From: Caprella mutica
Lineage: Eukaryota; Arthropoda; Malacostraca; Amphipoda; Caprellidae
Assembly (NCBI GenBank): GCA_947561585.1
Contig: CANNZV010000852.1
Coordinates: forward strand, 1 to 64,000
Length of the DNA: 64,000 bases
Direction: 5' to 3'
The notes beneath the pieces are model-generated. The model did not search any database and was not told the DNA's origin. It worked only from the letters and a program-made list of their open reading frames with translations. Of this stretch, positions 36,070-47,681 are shown in pieces. The position numbers were made by a program, and so were the translations under genes. Every line of letters begins with the position of its first letter. Positions within the stretch are counted from its first letter, which is position 1.

Positions 36070-37190
36070 TGTGCAAATTAACTGACAGTTAATATTGTTC
36101 AAAATAACTGACAGTTAATATTGTTCAAAATAACTGACAGTTAATATTGTTCAAAATAACTGACAGTTAATATTGTTCAAAATAACTGACAGTTATTATT
36201 GTTCAAAATAACTGTCAGTTAATACTGTGCAAAATAACTGACAGTTAATATTGTGCAAAATAACTGACAGTTAATATTGTGCAAAATAACTGACAGTAAA
36301 TATTGTGTAAAATAACTGACAGTTAATATTGTGCAAAATAACTGACAGTTAATATTGTGCAAAATAACTGACAGTTATTATTGTGCAAAATAACTGACAG
36401 GTAATACTGTGCAAAATAACTGACAGTTAATATTGTGCAAATAACTGACAGTTAATATTGTGCAAAATAACTGACAGTTAATATTGTGCAAAATAACTGA
36501 CAGTTAATATTGTTCAAAATAACTGACAGTTATTATTGTGCAAAATAACTGACAGATAATACTGTGCAAAATAACTGACAGTTAATATTGTGCAAAATAA
36601 CTGACAGTTAATATTGTGCAAAATAACTGACAGTTAATATTGTGCAAAATAACTGACAGTTAATACTGTGCAAAATAACTGACAGTTAATATTGTGCAAA
36701 ATAACTGACAGTTAATATTGTGCAAAATAACTGACAGTAAATATTGTGTAAAATAACTGACAGTTAATATTGTGCAAAATAACTGACAGTTAATATTGTG
36801 CACAATAACTGACAGTAAATATTGTGTAAAATAACTGACAGTAAATATTGTGCAAAATAACTGACAGTAAATATTGTGTAAAATAACTGACAGTTAATAT
36901 TGTGCAAAATAACTGACAGTAAATATTGTGTAAAATAACTGACAGTTAATATTGTGCAAAATAACTGACAGTTAATATTGTGCAAAATAACTGACAGTAA
37001 ATATTGTGCAAAATAACTGACAGTTAATATTGTGCAAAATAACTGACAGTTAATATTGTGCAAAATAACTGACAGTAAATATTGTGTAAAATAACTGACA
37101 GTAAATATTGTGCAAAATAACTGACAGTTAATATTGTGTAAAATAACTGACAGTAAATATTGTGTAAAATAACTGACAGTTAATATTGTT
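36070..37190. repeat. 26-bp minisatellite, about 43 copies
   Basis: Same unit as 28191-29130, again starting at the inner edge of a mariner-like terminal repeat (from 35941). Most of the length difference from copy 1 is whole-unit gain or loss. Confidence 0.97.
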
Positions 37191-37896
37191 GAATGGTATA
37201 CAATTTATTGGTTAATAGAAACAAATACAGTCTGCAAATGAATATTTTTATTGCATTCTACAGCTCATTAGCGAGTCAATGATGTCAGTTATTGGTTAGA
37301 GAAAAGTTATAGGGTGTTTTACATGCATGTGCATAACAGATGAATATTTACAAAAATAATGTAAACCGAATTGGCAAATTACTCAGTAAAGGTATTTAAA
37401 TTAAATATTCTTTATGAATTCAAGTCTACGGAGACTAAGAATAACATTTGATTTATTCATTCGATTAGTTATTTATTCGGTTTAGTATCATTTTATCTGA
37501 AGATTGCTGGTGATAGCTATATGTACAGTTGTTATAGTCTTTAAAAATAAAATTCAAATGATTTATTATTAATGAAAAACCTAAGAAAATGATTACTCTA
37601 GAAATAATTGAGGGGAAAAATTAGATAAAAGAATTTAGTTTTTATTTAATATGTACATTATTTAATTTCCAGTTTGACATTAAGTCCTCAGGATGAAATT
37701 AGGTTGATTTGTCGTGGCCAAGTGCAGGAAAGTAGACCTAGGCGCTGCAGGTAAGAGACGCAGGAGAGTAGACCTAGGGACAGCCGGTAATAGCACGTGG
37801 CACACTAAGGTAACTGTTGAGAAAAAATAAATCATTTTATTTTCAAATTAATTGATGGAAAGTCGCTAGTTTTAATTTATAACTGTGGTATTTTAA

Positions 37897-38665
37897 AGAA
37901 AGGTAAGCAAGATTGTTAAAGGTAAGCAAGATTGTTAAAGGTAAGCAAGATTGTTAAAGGTAAGCAAGATTGTTAAAGGTAAGCAAGATTGTTAAAGGTA
38001 AGCAAGATTGTTAAAGGTAAGTAAGATTTTTAAAGGTAAGTAAGATTTTTAAAGGTAGGTAAGATTTTTAAAGGTAAGTAAGATTTTTAAAGGTAAGCAA
38101 GATTGTTAAAGGTAAGCAAGATTGTTAAAGGTAAGCAAGATTGTTAAAGGTAAGCAAGATTGTTAAAGGTAAGCAAGATTGTTAAAGGTAAGCAAGATTG
38201 TTAAAGGTAAGCAAGATTGTTAAAGGTAAGCAAGATTGTTAAAGGTAAGCAAGATTGTTAAAGGTAAGTAAGATTTTTAAAGGTAAGTAAGATTTTTAAA
38301 GGTAAGTAAGATTTTTAAAGGTAAGTAAGATTGTTAAAGGTAAGCAAGATTGTTAAAGGTAAGCAAGATTGTTAAAGGTAAGCAAGATTGTTAAAGGTAA
38401 GCAAGATTGTTAAAGGTAAGCAATATTGTTAAAGGTAAGCAAGATTGTTAAAGGTAAGCAAGATTGTTAAAGGTAAGCAAGATTGTTAAAGGTAAGCAAG
38501 ATTGTTAAAGGTAAGTAAGATTTTTAAAGGTAAGCAAGATTTTTAAAGGTAAGCAAGATTGTTAAAGGTAAGTAAGATTTTTAAAGGTAAGTAAGATTTT
38601 TAAAGCTAAGCAAGATTTTTAAAGGTAAGCAAGATTTTTAAAGGTAGGTAAGATTTTTAAAGGTA
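37897..38665. repeat. 19-bp minisatellite, about 40 copies
   Basis: The unit is AAAGGTAAGCAAGATTGTT with GTAAGTAAGATTTTT variants. Almost every unit contains AAAGGTAAG, close to the consensus 5' splice site. It is preceded by a two-copy 36-bp repeat (about 37720-37790) that also carries CAGGTAAGAG. Confidence 0.97.
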
Positions 38666-38689
38666 ATTACCTAAACAAGAAATGAGGAA

Positions 38690-39289
38690 GGTACCGCCAC
38701 GATGAGAATGAATTGATAACGACAGGAACTTCAGCCCGTAGTGGTAGCTAAGTCGTCTGACGCTCTTCACACAATATGCTGAACAATCCCTAAATAAATG
38801 ATTAATGTTTTTATAAGTATAAATACTATGGCATGTAATGTTAATAATGATCGATTCAAAACTTGAGGACTATAAATAAAATTGGGTCTAGGTAACTTTA
38901 TAGGGGAACACCATTTTCACTTTGCATGAGTCAAAATAAGACTATTTACCATAGGATGTTTTCCCTCTGCAAAGACTACTCAGTGGCCACTGATCCAGCT
39001 CCCCTCCATCCGCTGGGACTCTCACCGTGGACTTTACTCTGTCATGACTAGTGTGGCTTCGAGGCGATTTAAAGTCTGATGGTATTGATAGCTGGGAATA
39101 GACTCAATAAAGTGCATCTCGTGCACCAACATTAGTTCAGTTTAGGGTAACATTCGGGGTAAGTCAAATATGACTACATGCTAGAAGCTATTTGGTACTC
39201 AAAAGTTACCCGCAAATTTTAAATAATAATCAAAATCAACATAAGAAAAAAATACAAAAACTATCACATGCCATATTATTTAACACTCC
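38690..39289 (-). repeat. Probable 3' LTR of a BEL/Pao element
   Basis: On the minus strand, about 175 bp after the pol fragment, a purine-rich CCCGGGAG is followed by TGTTAAATAATATGGCATG, a typical LTR start (plus coordinate about 39289). Within it lies CCTATAAAG, a TATA-like box. The far end is uncertain because it merges with the 19-bp array near 38690. I found no second LTR. Confidence 0.4.
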
Positions 39290-39463
39290 CGGGAAGGAGA
39301 TTCAAATGGTGATACATTTTGAATATAATAGAAATAAGGTGAAAAATAGGCTTGAAAACGAATTATGAAAAAATTAGAGAAAATAAACATAATCAACGTA
39401 TATACAAGTTGTTAGTTACAAATAACCAACAAAACAAACAGGAACAAAGAGACAAAGGATTAA

Positions 39464-40000
39464 CTAAAAAATATCTTTGTGCAACGATTGTGCATTAGTA
39501 AAGTAGTTGTATACTTCAGGGTAGTTTACAATCTGCTCAGATCTCAAAAGTTCAAAAAATGCTCTATCTTTATATTCCGTGAAATCATGTACCTTAGATA
39601 TCTTACCAATTCTCATTTTCAGTTTATCAATAAACAGTAAAACTCTGGCTAGAGTACTAATCAATTTAGGTAAATTAGAGAATCTTTCTATTGTAATTAG
39701 AGAGGAATTAGAGACCTTACCTTCCGCACCGATAGAGACAGATTGAACAGACAGGTTAGATTCCCGTGATGGTACTTTGAAGTCCATCAAGTCCTCCCTA
39801 CTTATGGAGGAATCTGTAGTTAGAAAATCTGGTCCAGATAAGTAACATGAACTGGAAAGAATTTTATGAGACAAAGATCTGGTTATACAATCAGCGGGAT
39901 TCTTAATACCGTCTACAAATTTAAAGCCCACCTCATGTTTATCACACATACGTTTGATGTGATTCAAACGATTTGTAACAAATACACTGTATTTGTTCAT
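39464..40000 (-). pseudogene. BEL/Pao retrotransposon pol fragment (RNase H end to linker)
   Basis: A 178-residue open frame. Its first 60 residues match the end of the RNase H region and linker of BEL/Pao polyproteins: FVTNRLNHIKRMC, then FVDGIKNPADCITRSLS, then LSGPDFL. The rest is the variable region before integrase. Gag, protease, reverse transcriptase and integrase are missing; the LTR-like sequence follows almost at once, so this is an internal deletion derivative. The ATG is only the first Met of the surviving frame. It cannot move on its own. Confidence 0.8.
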
Positions 40001-41509
40001 TTTGGCTAATTTAACAAAACTAATTCTTTAGGCTTCGTTAAAATTAGTTCAAAATTATATAAATAATTGTTCATTTTTGCAGTAATTGGAATTGTTAGTT
40101 ATCTGTATGTTTTGTATTGTGAAAATATATAAAATAAAATAAAAATATAATGAAATAGAATGTTTTAAGATTACGTATGTTATTATATAGAGTGACAGTG
40201 AAATGTTTTTTCAATGGTATAGAAACTAACTTTTATATCTTAGCTTTAATAACTTTGATATGTATTTTGTATTACTGCTAAGGTTCCTCTAACACTTTAA
40301 CAGTTGAGTTAACAATCTTACTATCAAAAGTCTACGGTAATTCAAACCAAAATTTGATTTACTTTGCCTATTGATTACAAATTAATTCGATAGTAAAAAT
40401 AAAGTATAAATGTTTTCTTCCCTTATCATTCATTGATTTAATACAGGGTGTCCTCAAAAAGGTAGCCGATTAAAATAGTAGTAACTTGTAATCTATAATT
40501 GTTAGAAGAGTGAAATAGGTTTCATTTTAAGGATAAGAATACAAGTTATATTTAATATTAAATAAAGCATCACATCACCACCACTATACTCAATAAATTT
40601 ATCAAGACGGGAAACGTTTTTTTATCACATCCTGTATTTAGTATTAGCATGGGTTCTTGATTATATTCCATTTAAAACGGTTTCAAATATATGTGCTACA
40701 CGACATGTTAAGATTAAATGAACATTAGTTTTCTTTATTTATGTCTCAGCAAATGAATTTCTCACTGATTTCATTTATTCATAGATAGTTAAATTTCTCT
40801 AACCATGTTAATGATGTTTCTGTCCCTGCTGTTTTTTCATGGTCTGAACTGAATTACTTTTATTTAAATTATGAACTGCACCGTGGACATATCACGTAAC
40901 GTAATTTTGTTCAATTATTATTTTAAATAGTAGCTCCATATCTTTCTTAAAATCAATAAATTGTAGTCATCACGGATCAATTTTAAACATCTCCACTAGG
41001 ATAAGTTTTCTCTATTCCACTGTTAATTGTGCCTTACTTGGGATAAAAAATAGCTAAAGAAACTGAAGCTCTATTGATGTACTTTTATATTCTCTTTATG
41101 TAGAAAATATATCAAATTAAATTTGAGATTCATTTCTTTTAAATTAAACCTACTTTAAACTTCTAGCTATAATAGTTCAAAAATTACAACCATTTAATTC
41201 TGGTCACTTTTTTCGGCTACACATGCTAATATGATGATACTCTATACAGAATGTAATAAAATAATTTCATCTGGATAGGTTTATTAAGTCTGTTGGGGAT
41301 TAAGTAATGCTAAATTTAATAAGAGATAAAACTTTGATTTCTTATCTTCAAAATGAACCCTATTTCAATCTTGTTGTATTAATAGTTTACAAATTAAAAA
41401 CATTCTAAATCAGCTACTTTTTTGAAGTTAGTGTTCCCATATTCCTCACCTAATTATGTTCTTTGGAGTTTAGTAACACTAATATATGTTTATTTCCATA
41501 ATATAACAA

Positions 41510-42242
41510 GGCTTCGTGGTGTAGTGGCTAAAGCCCCGTCCAGACGGTTAAATTTTTTTAGAGAAGTGACAAACTTAATGACAAACTAAATGACAAACTT
41601 ATCGTCAGTTTTCAAGGAGTGTCCACACGGTCAAATTTTCTCGCCAAAAGTTTGAGGTTCACTGGCGTCAGTTTCGTCAAAATTAATGTTATATATCGTG
41701 AAAATAAAAATTATATAACTTGGTATGTATATTTTTTAAATTTAGAACAGTAAGAAACCAGAAAAAATAATTTGTTATTAATGACAAAATATAGTCTTGA
41801 AAAGGATAGTCAAAAATAGATCATAGAAAACAATTCACAACGTAGCCTACCTATAACTTAAAACAAAGTATTAAAGATTCTGTTGTCAGCCATTGTAACT
41901 AGATATATACTAAATTTGAAAAAAAAATAGGTTTTTGTAGGTGTACCTAGCTGTAATAAACTAAAATGACGCGCAAATAAAAAAATATTATTGCCGGAAA
42001 GTCAGTGTGTACTTCAAACTTTATCGTCAGCAAATAGTTTGACAAACTTTTTGATGACGATATCCAACATGTTGGAATAAAAAAACTGATGAAAAGTTTG
42101 ACGGTTTGCTGACGCTAGGAAGTTATCGTCATTTAGTTTGTCATTAAGTTTGTCACTTCTCTGAAAAATTTGACCGTCTGGACGGGGCTTAACGCATCGG
42201 ACTCTGAATCTGATGACCCGGGTTCGATTCCCGATGAGGGCT
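41510..42242 (+). pseudogene. tRNA-Gln-like sequence (CTG) split by a MITE
   Basis: The 5' part GGCTTCGTGGTGTAGTGGCTAA (41510-41531) ends in the D arm. The remainder (CGCATCGG onward, with anticodon loop CTCTGAA and box B) resumes at 42193 and ends at 42242. The 658-bp insertion separates box A from box B. The intact paralogue at 31998-32069 shows the original junction. Confidence 0.85.
41532..42189. mobile_element. Harbinger-like MITE, 658 bp, TAA target duplication
   Basis: The ends AGCCCCGTCCAGACGG and CCGTCTGGACGGGGCT extend into inverted arms of about 70 bp containing ACAAACTTAATGACAAACTA. TAA is duplicated at 41529-41531 and 42190-42192, while the empty paralogue has a single TAA. A 3-bp TWA duplication is typical of PIF/Harbinger. 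There is no transposase. The minus-strand frame at 42014-42283 runs across the boundary and is spurious. Confidence 0.88.
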
Positions 42243-43020
42243 GAAATTTTAAAGATTTTTAAAATATCTTCATTAATTGTCATGACCCGTAGTCAAGATA
42301 CTGCCACAATAATATTAAATTTATTAGAAGCTCCAGACAAACACACGAACAAACTCTTCTCTCAATACGGAATGGATTATAACAATAAATGTCGGTAGCA
42401 TGAATACGACTTTGAAAATCCACAAGGGTGAAAATCAGGGGAAATAAACAGGATATTGACCCTTATCAAAAAGGCACAGAATAAAATTAATTCAAATTAA
42501 CTCTAATTATTATTTAGTAAACTTGTTCAATACTAAAATATACATGAATATGGAAATGAATGAATATGAACGATATGAACTAATCAATATGGAATTATAT
42601 TACTACATAGAATATTTTCAATTCCAATTCTACTCATATTAACAGTATAAAGTTAATCAGTGTTACTGGATACTAATAATGTCGTAAATGAAAATATAGA
42701 GACACTTTTATTGTACTCCTAATGTAATATTAAGAAAAAGTATTTCTTTAATGAGTAAAAACACTCACTATATTTAACAACTTTAAATAAAATTGCAATT
42801 TAGTCCACGGTTATTGAAATCAGTATTTGATTTACTTCCTTAATTTTATAATTTCAGATTCTTATCAAAGAATTTTCACTAAATACGTGTTTTTCCATAG
42901 AATATTTGTGAGAAGAGGTTTATAAGCATGCAAAATATGTGCATTAATGTAATATATATAGCATTCATACATAGAAAATAAAACGATATGATTTAAATAG
43001 TAAATCCATTCGGATTTTCT

Positions 43021-43376
43021 ATTTCTATGATCATTTAAATTGAAGTAATGAATGGATAGCTAATTTCATCAAAGGAAATAGATTTTTTTAATATAATGTA
43101 AGGTAAGCTCTAGGATATTAGATGGCTTTACATATTGGGGTACCTGCATGTATCATGGAAAATAATTAAATAACAGTTAACTAATAAATATCATATATAT
43201 TAATCTTTAGTGTCCGAAAATGAGGAAAAAAAGATAGAAAAAATATTCGACTATCACATTAATTTGAAAATAAAAAACTATGTAGTGTACAGGACAAAAA
43301 ACCTTCGGATGAATTTTAAAACTTTTTTAAATTCTAAACCATGTGACAATTACTCATTTAAAACATCTGTATAACT
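43021..43376. other. Gene-free AT-rich spacer before the 49-bp array
   Basis: I see no gene or clear repeat here. Confidence 0.5.
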
Positions 43377-46300
43377 AGAACGATACAATAAGTGTAAGTC
43401 TGGTACCTTTCCATTGTGTCTAGTTAGGACGATACAATAAGTGTAAGTCTGGTACCTTTTTATTGTGTCTAGTTAGGACGATACAATAAGTGTAAGTCTG
43501 GTACCTTTTTATTGTGTCTAGTTAGGACGATACAATAAGTGTAAGTCTGGTACCTTTCTATTGTGTCTAGTTAGGACGATGCAATAAAAGTAAGTCTGGT
43601 ACCTTTCTATTGTGTCTAGCTAGGACGATACAATAAGGGTAAGTCTGGTACCTTTCCATTGTGTCTAGTTAGGACGATACAATAAGGGTAAATCTGATAC
43701 CTTTCTATTGTGTCTAGTTAGGACGATACAATAAGGGTAAGTCTGGTACCTTTCTATTGTGTCTAGTTAGGACGATACAATAAGGGTAAATCTGATACCT
43801 TTCTATTGTGTCTAGTTAGGACGATACAATAAGGGTAAATCTGATACCTTTCTATTGTGTCTAGTTAGGACGATACAATAAGGGTAAGTCTGGTACCTTT
43901 CTATTGTGTCTAGTTAGGACGATACAATAAGGGTAAATCTGATACCTTTCTATTGTGTCTAGTTAGGACGATACAATAAGTGTAAGTCTGGTACCTTTCT
44001 ATTGTGTCTAGTTAGGACGATGCAATAAAAGTAAGTCTGGTACCTTTCTATTGTGTCTAGCTAGGACGATACAATAAGGGTAAGTCTGGTACCTTTCCAT
44101 TGTGTCTAGTTAGGACGATACAATAAGGGTAAATCTGATACCTTTCCATTGTGTCTAGTTAGGACGATACAATAAGGGTAAGTCTGGTACCTTTCTATTG
44201 TGTCTAGTTAGGACGATACAATAAGGGTAAGTCTGGTACCTTTCTATTGTGTCTAGCTAGGACGATACAATAAGGGTAAATCTGATACCTTTCCATTGTG
44301 TCTAGTTAGGACGATACAATAAGGGTAAGTCTGGTACCTTTCTATTGTGTCTAGTTAGGACGATACAATAAGGGTAAATCTGATACCTTTCTATTGTGTC
44401 TAGTTAGGACGATACAATAAGGGTAAATCTGATACCTTTCCATTGTGTCTAGTTAGGACGATACAATAAGGGTAAGTCTGGTACCTTTCCATTGTGTCTA
44501 GTTAGGACGATACAATAAGGGTAAGTCTGGTACCTTTCTATTGTGTCTAGTTAGGACGATACAATAAGGGTGAATCTGATACCTTTCTATTGTGTCTAGT
44601 TAGGACGATACAATAAGGGTAAATCTGATACCTTTCTATTGTGTCTAGTTAGGACGATACAATAAGGGTAAGTCTGGTACCTTTCTATTGTGTCTAGTTA
44701 GGACGATACAATAAGGGTAAATCTGATACCTTTCTATTGTGTCTAGTTAGGACGATACAATAAGGGTAAGTCTGGTACCTTTCTATTGTGTCTAGTTAGG
44801 ACGATACAATAAGGGTAAATCTGATACCTTTCTATTGTGTCTAGTTAGGACGATACAATAAGGGTAAATCTGATACCTTTCTATTGTGTCTAGTTAGGAC
44901 GATACAATAAGGGTAAGTCTGGTACCTTTCTATTGTGTCTAGTTAGGACGATACAATAAGGGTAAATCTGATACCTTTCTATTGTGTCTAGTTAGGACGA
45001 TACAATAAGGGTAAATCTGATACCTTTCTATTGTGTCTAGTTAGGACGATACAATAAGGGTAAGTCTGGTACCTTTCTATTGTGTCTAGTTAGGACGATA
45101 CAATAAGGGTAAATCTGATACCTTTCTATTGTGTCTAGTTAGGACGATACAATAAGTGTAAATCTGATACCTTTCCATTGTGTCTAGTTAGGACGATACA
45201 ATAAGGGTAAGTCTGGTACCTTTCTATTGTGTCTAGTTAGGACGATACAATAAGGGTAAGTCTGGTACCTTTCTATTGTGTCTAGCTAGGACGATACAAT
45301 AAGGGTAAATCTGATACCTTTCCATTGTGTCTAGTTAGGACGATACAATGAGGGTAAGTCTGGTACCTTTCTATTGTGTCTAGTTAGGACGATACAATAA
45401 GGGTAAATCTGATACCTTTCTATTGTGTCTAGTTAGGACGATACAATAAGGGTAAATCTGATACCTTTCCATTGTGTCTAGTTAGGACGATACAATAAGG
45501 GTAAGTCTGGTACCTTTCCATTGTGTCTAGTTAGGACGATACAATAAGGGTAAGTCTGGTACCTTTCTATTGTGTCTAGTTAGGACGATACAATAAGGGT
45601 GAATCTGATACCTTTCTATTGTGTCTAGTTAGGACGATACAATAAGGGTAAATCTGATACCTTTCCATTGTGTCTAGTTAGGACGATACAATAAGGATAA
45701 GTCTGGTACCTTTCTATTGTGTCTAGTTAGGACGATACAATAAGGGTAAATCTGATACCTTTCTATTGTGTCTAGCTAGGACGATACAATAAGGGTAAAT
45801 CTGATACCTTTCTATTGTGTCTAGTTAGGACGATACAATAAGGGTAAATCTGATACCTTTCTATTGTGTCTAGTTAGGACGATACAATAAGGGTAAGTCT
45901 GGTACCTTTCTATTGTGTCTAGTTAGGACGATACAATAAGGGTAAATCTGATACCTTTCTATTGTGTCTAGTTAGGACGATACAATAAGGGTAAGTCTGG
46001 TACCTTTCTATTGTGTCTAGTTAGGACGATACAATAAGGGTAAGTCTGGTACCTTTCTATTGTGTCTAGCTAGGACGATACAATAAGGGTAAATCTGATA
46101 CCTTTCCATTGTGTCTAGTTAGGACGATACAATAAGGGTAAGTCTGGTACCTTTCTATTGTGTCTAGTTAGGACGATACAATAAGGGTAAATCTGATACC
46201 TTTCTATTGTGTCTAGTTAGGACGATACAATAAGGGTAAATCTGATACCTTTCCATTGTGTCTAGTTAGGACGATACAATAAGGGTAAGTCTGGTACCTT

Positions 46301-47681
46301 TCCATTGTGTCTAGTTAGGACGATACAATAAGGGTAAGTCTGGTACCTTTCTATTGTGTCTAGTTAGGACGATACAATAAGGGTGAATCTGATACCTTTC
46401 TATTGTGTCTAGTTAGGACGATACAATAAGGGTAAATCTGATACCTTTCTATTGTGTCTAGTTAGGACGATACAATAAGGGTAAGTCTGGTACCTTTCTA
46501 TTGTGTCTAGTTAGGACGATACAATAAGGGTAAATCTGATACCTTTCTATTGTGTCTAGTTAGGACGATACAATAAGGGTAAGTCTGGTACCTTTCTATT
46601 GTGTCTAGTTAGGACGATACAATAAGGGTAAATCTGATACCTTTCTATTGTGTCTAGTTAGGACGATACAATAAGGGTAAATCTGATACCTTTCTATTGT
46701 GTCTAGTTAGGACGATACAATAAGGGTAAGTCTGGTACCTTTCTATTGTGTCTAGTTAGGACGATACAATAAGGGTAAATCTGATACCTTTCTATTGTGT
46801 CTAGTTAGGACGATACAATAAGGGTAAATCTGATACCTTTCTATTGTGTCTAGTTAGGACGATACAATAAGGGTAAGTCTGGTACCTTTCTATTGTGTCT
46901 AGTTAGGACGATACAATAAGGGTAAATCTGATACCTTTCTATTGTGTCTAGTTAGGACGATACAATAAGTGTAAATCTGATACCTTTCCATTGTGTCTAG
47001 TTAGGACGATACAATAAGGGTAAGTCTGGTACCTTTCTATTGTGTCTAGTTAGGACGATACAATAAGGGTAAGTCTGGTACCTTTCTATTGTGTCTAGCT
47101 AGGACGATACAATAAGGGTAAATCTGATACCTTTCCATTGTGTCTAGTTAGGACGATACAATGAGGGTAAGTCTGGTACCTTTCTATTGTGTCTAGTTAG
47201 GACGATACAATAAGGGTAAATCTGATACCTTTCTATTGTGTCTAGTTAGGACGATACAATAAGGGTAAATCTGATACCTTTCCATTGTGTCTAGTTAGGA
47301 CGATACAATAAGGGTAAGTCTGGTACCTTTCCATTGTGTCTAGTTAGGACGATACAATAAGGGTAAGTCTGGTACCTTTCTATTGTGTCTAGTTAGGACG
47401 ATACAATAAGGGTGAATCTGATACCTTTCTATTGTGTCTAGTTAGGACGATACAATAAGGGTAAATCTGATACCTTTCCATTGTGTCTAGTTAGGACGAT
47501 ACAATAAGGATAAGTCTGGTACCTTTCTATTGTGTCTAGTTAGGACGATACAATAAGGGTAAATCTGATACCTTTCTATTGTGTCTAGCTAGGACGATAC
47601 AATAAGGGTAAATCTGATACCTTTCTATTGTGTCTAGTTAGGACGATACAATAAGGGTAAGTCTGGTACCTTTCCATCGTG
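43377..47681. repeat. 49-bp minisatellite, about 88 copies, with 1,813-bp higher-order period
   Basis: The unit begins GGACGATACAATAAGGGTAA and ends TTGTGTCTAGTTA. Two main variants alternate irregularly: AAGTCTGGTACC and AAATCTGATACC. Rare variants recur exactly 1,813 bp (37 units) apart: AATAAGTGTAAATC at 45151 and 46964, ATAAGGATAAG at 45691 and 47504, TGAATCTG at 44571/46384 and 45600/47413. A separate 441-bp (9-unit) duplication links 43581 and 44022. No open frame of note. Confidence 0.98.

Larger units (their letters stand above)
33985..37560. repeat. 3.2-kb segmental duplication, copy 2
   Basis: Collinear with 26350-29560. The interior 26-bp array is longer here (about 43 against 36 units), which explains most of the length difference. 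It ends by joining a truncated copy of the 29184-type segment. The gene-free stretches 34400-34990 and 37200-37560 hold only AT-rich duplicate flank. Confidence 0.85.
40020..43020. repeat. Second copy of the 30522-33420 segment
   Basis: Direct similarity starts at AATTCTTTAGGCTTCG (40020, matching 30522) and continues through a degraded mariner-like element, the split tRNA-like sequence and AT-rich flank. The second tRNA-like head and purine tract (32340-32960) are absent. No protein gene is present. Confidence 0.8.

Noticed and set aside
28191..37190. Regular short repeats resembling CRISPR arrays
   Set aside because: Units are directly adjacent with no unique spacers, and the context is a eukaryotic genome with spliced genes; these are minisatellites.
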